Source: Pseudomonadota bacterium (lineage in GTDB: Bacteria; Pseudomonadota; Alphaproteobacteria; Rhizobiales; Tepidamorphaceae). From it: DNA of 7,580 nucleotides. The DNA is taken from the NCBI GenBank assembly GCA_023435545.1, contig JAEYRQ010000352.1, positions 1 to 7,580 on the forward strand, given 5' to 3'. This document shows, in pieces, positions 6,791 to 7,580 of the stretch. The notes below the pieces were generated by a model. The model did not search any database. It had not been told where the DNA came from and saw nothing but the letters and a program-made list of their open reading frames with translations. The position numbers and the translations under genes are program-made. How positions within the stretch are numbered: the stretch's first letter is position 1; every line of letters starts with the position of its first letter.

Positions 6791-7580
6791 ATGAAGACGC
6801 ACGCACAGGCCGTCGTGATCGGCGGTGGAGTGGTGGGGTGCAGCGTGCTGTACCACCTGATCAAGGCCGGCTGGCGCGACGTCATGCTGATCGAGCGCTC
6901 GGAACTCACCTCGGGCTCGACATGGCATGCCGCCGGCGGCTTCCACACGCTGAACGGCGATCCGAACGTCGCCAAGCTGCAGGCTTACACGATCGGGCTC
7001 TACAAGGAGATCGAGGAGATCTCCGGCCAGTCCTGCGGCCTCCACCTGACCGGCGGCCTGCAACTCGCCGGCACGCCCGAGCGTGTCGAATGGCTGAAGA
7101 TGGCCAAGGCCCGCGGCCGCTACCTCGGCATGGAACTGGAGATCATCTCGCCGAGCGAGGCGAAGGATCTGCTGCCGCTGATCGACGAAAAGCATTTCGT
7201 CGGCGCCCTGTGGGATCCGCTCGAAGGCCATCTCGACCCGTCGGGCGTGACACATGCCTATGCGAAATCGGCCCGCAAGCTGGGCGCTGAGATCGAGCGC
7301 TTCACCAAGGTCGAGGACATCGTGCGGCGGCCGGACGGCGCGTGGCGCGTGATCACCGACAAGGGCGAGGTGGTGGCCGAGCACGTCGTCAACGCCGCCG
7401 GCCTGTGGGCGCGCGAGGTCGGCCGCATGGTCGGGCTGGAACTGCCGGTGCTGGCGATGGAGCACATGTACCTCATCACCGAGGACATGCCCGAGGTCGG
7501 CGAGTGGAACGCCAGGACCGGCACGGAGGTGATCCACGCGGTCGACTTCGACGGCGAGCTCTACCTGCGCCAGGAGCGCG
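6791..7580 (+). CDS. FAD-dependent oxidoreductase, dimethylglycine/sarcosine dehydrogenase-like, C-terminus cut by window edge
   Basis: This is a flavoprotein of the DAO/DMGDH type; 263 residues are visible with no stop. The N-terminus has the dinucleotide-binding fold motif VVIGGGVVGCS (8-18) with the acidic end of the second strand at LIER (33-36). It is followed by LTSGSTWHAAGG (39-50). In mammalian dimethylglycine and sarcosine dehydrogenases the histidine of this TWH motif carries covalently bound FAD, and His46 is at that place. GHLDPSGVTHAYAKSARKLGA and VVNAAGLWAREVGRMVGLELP, both further on, are typical of the same family. Such enzymes oxidise N-methyl groups of tertiary or secondary amines. 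Full-length relatives run to about 800 residues with a GcvT-like folate domain that takes up the released one-carbon unit; whether it is present here lies beyond base 7580. The start is supported by AGAGG five bases upstream (6781-6785). It is probably co-transcribed with the MttB-type gene. Confidence 0.92.
   Translation, partial: MKTHAQAVVIGGGVVGCSVLYHLIKAGWRDVMLIERSELTSGSTWHAAGGFHTLNGDPNVAKLQAYTIGLYKEIEEISGQSCGLHLTGGLQLAGTPERVEWLKMAKARGRYLGMELEIISPSEAKDLLPLIDEKHFVGALWDPLEGHLDPSGVTHAYAKSARKLGAEIERFTKVEDIVRRPDGAWRVITDKGEVVAEHVVNAAGLWAREVGRMVGLELPVLAMEHMYLITEDMPEVGEWNARTGTEVIHAVDFDGELYLRQER

Noticed and set aside
6774..6794. Six-codon mini-frame MIKRLP ahead of the flavoprotein start
   Set aside because: It has no ribosome site of its own and overlaps the flavoprotein ribosome site and start; most likely chance.
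5675..7537. 620-codon minus-strand open frame antisense to the MttB-type and flavoprotein genes
   Set aside because: It crosses two well-supported genes and their spacer, and is rich in Arg, Asp, His and Gly without any motif; an antisense shadow.

Overview
The window is GC-rich DNA, probably from an alphaproteobacterium. The evidence is strong C/G preference at third codon positions, a twin-arginine exported peptide-type binding protein, and an intergenic palindrome in the GTCATCCCGG...CCGGGATGAC style that I associate with alphaproteobacterial chromosomes. Genus cannot be told from the sequence. I see no tRNA, rRNA, CRISPR array, transposase or integrase, and all six genes look intact except the two cut by the window edges.

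The left two thirds (minus strand, read right to left) is a peptide/opine/nickel-type ABC importer. It comprises a Tat-exported solute-binding protein (3134-4822), a DppB-type permease (2062-3012), a DppC-type permease with an unusual N-terminal extension (1027-2052), and a DppD-type ATPase (815 down to the left edge, C-terminus cut off). The partner DppF-type ATPase, if present, lies beyond base 1. Two non-coding structures punctuate the cluster: a GC hairpin just after the binding-protein gene, and a nested REP-like palindrome between the DppC gene and the ATPase gene.

A 363-base gene-free region (4823-5185) separates this from a divergent plus-strand pair. The first gene is a non-pyrrolysine MttB-family (trimethylamine methyltransferase-like) protein (5186-6751). 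Thirty-nine bases later comes an FAD-dependent oxidoreductase of the dimethylglycine/sarcosine dehydrogenase type (6791 to the right edge, C-terminus cut off). The divergent spacer carries a GATTGCG tandem at 10-bp pitch and a 13-bp palindrome, which are candidate shared operator elements.

Taken together, the layout suggests an uptake-and-demethylation module for an N-methylated compound. The ABC importer would bring in a quaternary amine (a betaine-like or N-methylated amino-acid-like solute). The MttB homologue would remove the first methyl group to a corrinoid carrier. The flavoprotein would oxidatively remove a further N-methyl from the tertiary or secondary amine. The substrate is inference. 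The corrinoid protein and the methyl-acceptor enzyme that this model needs are not in the window and would be expected downstream of base 7580.
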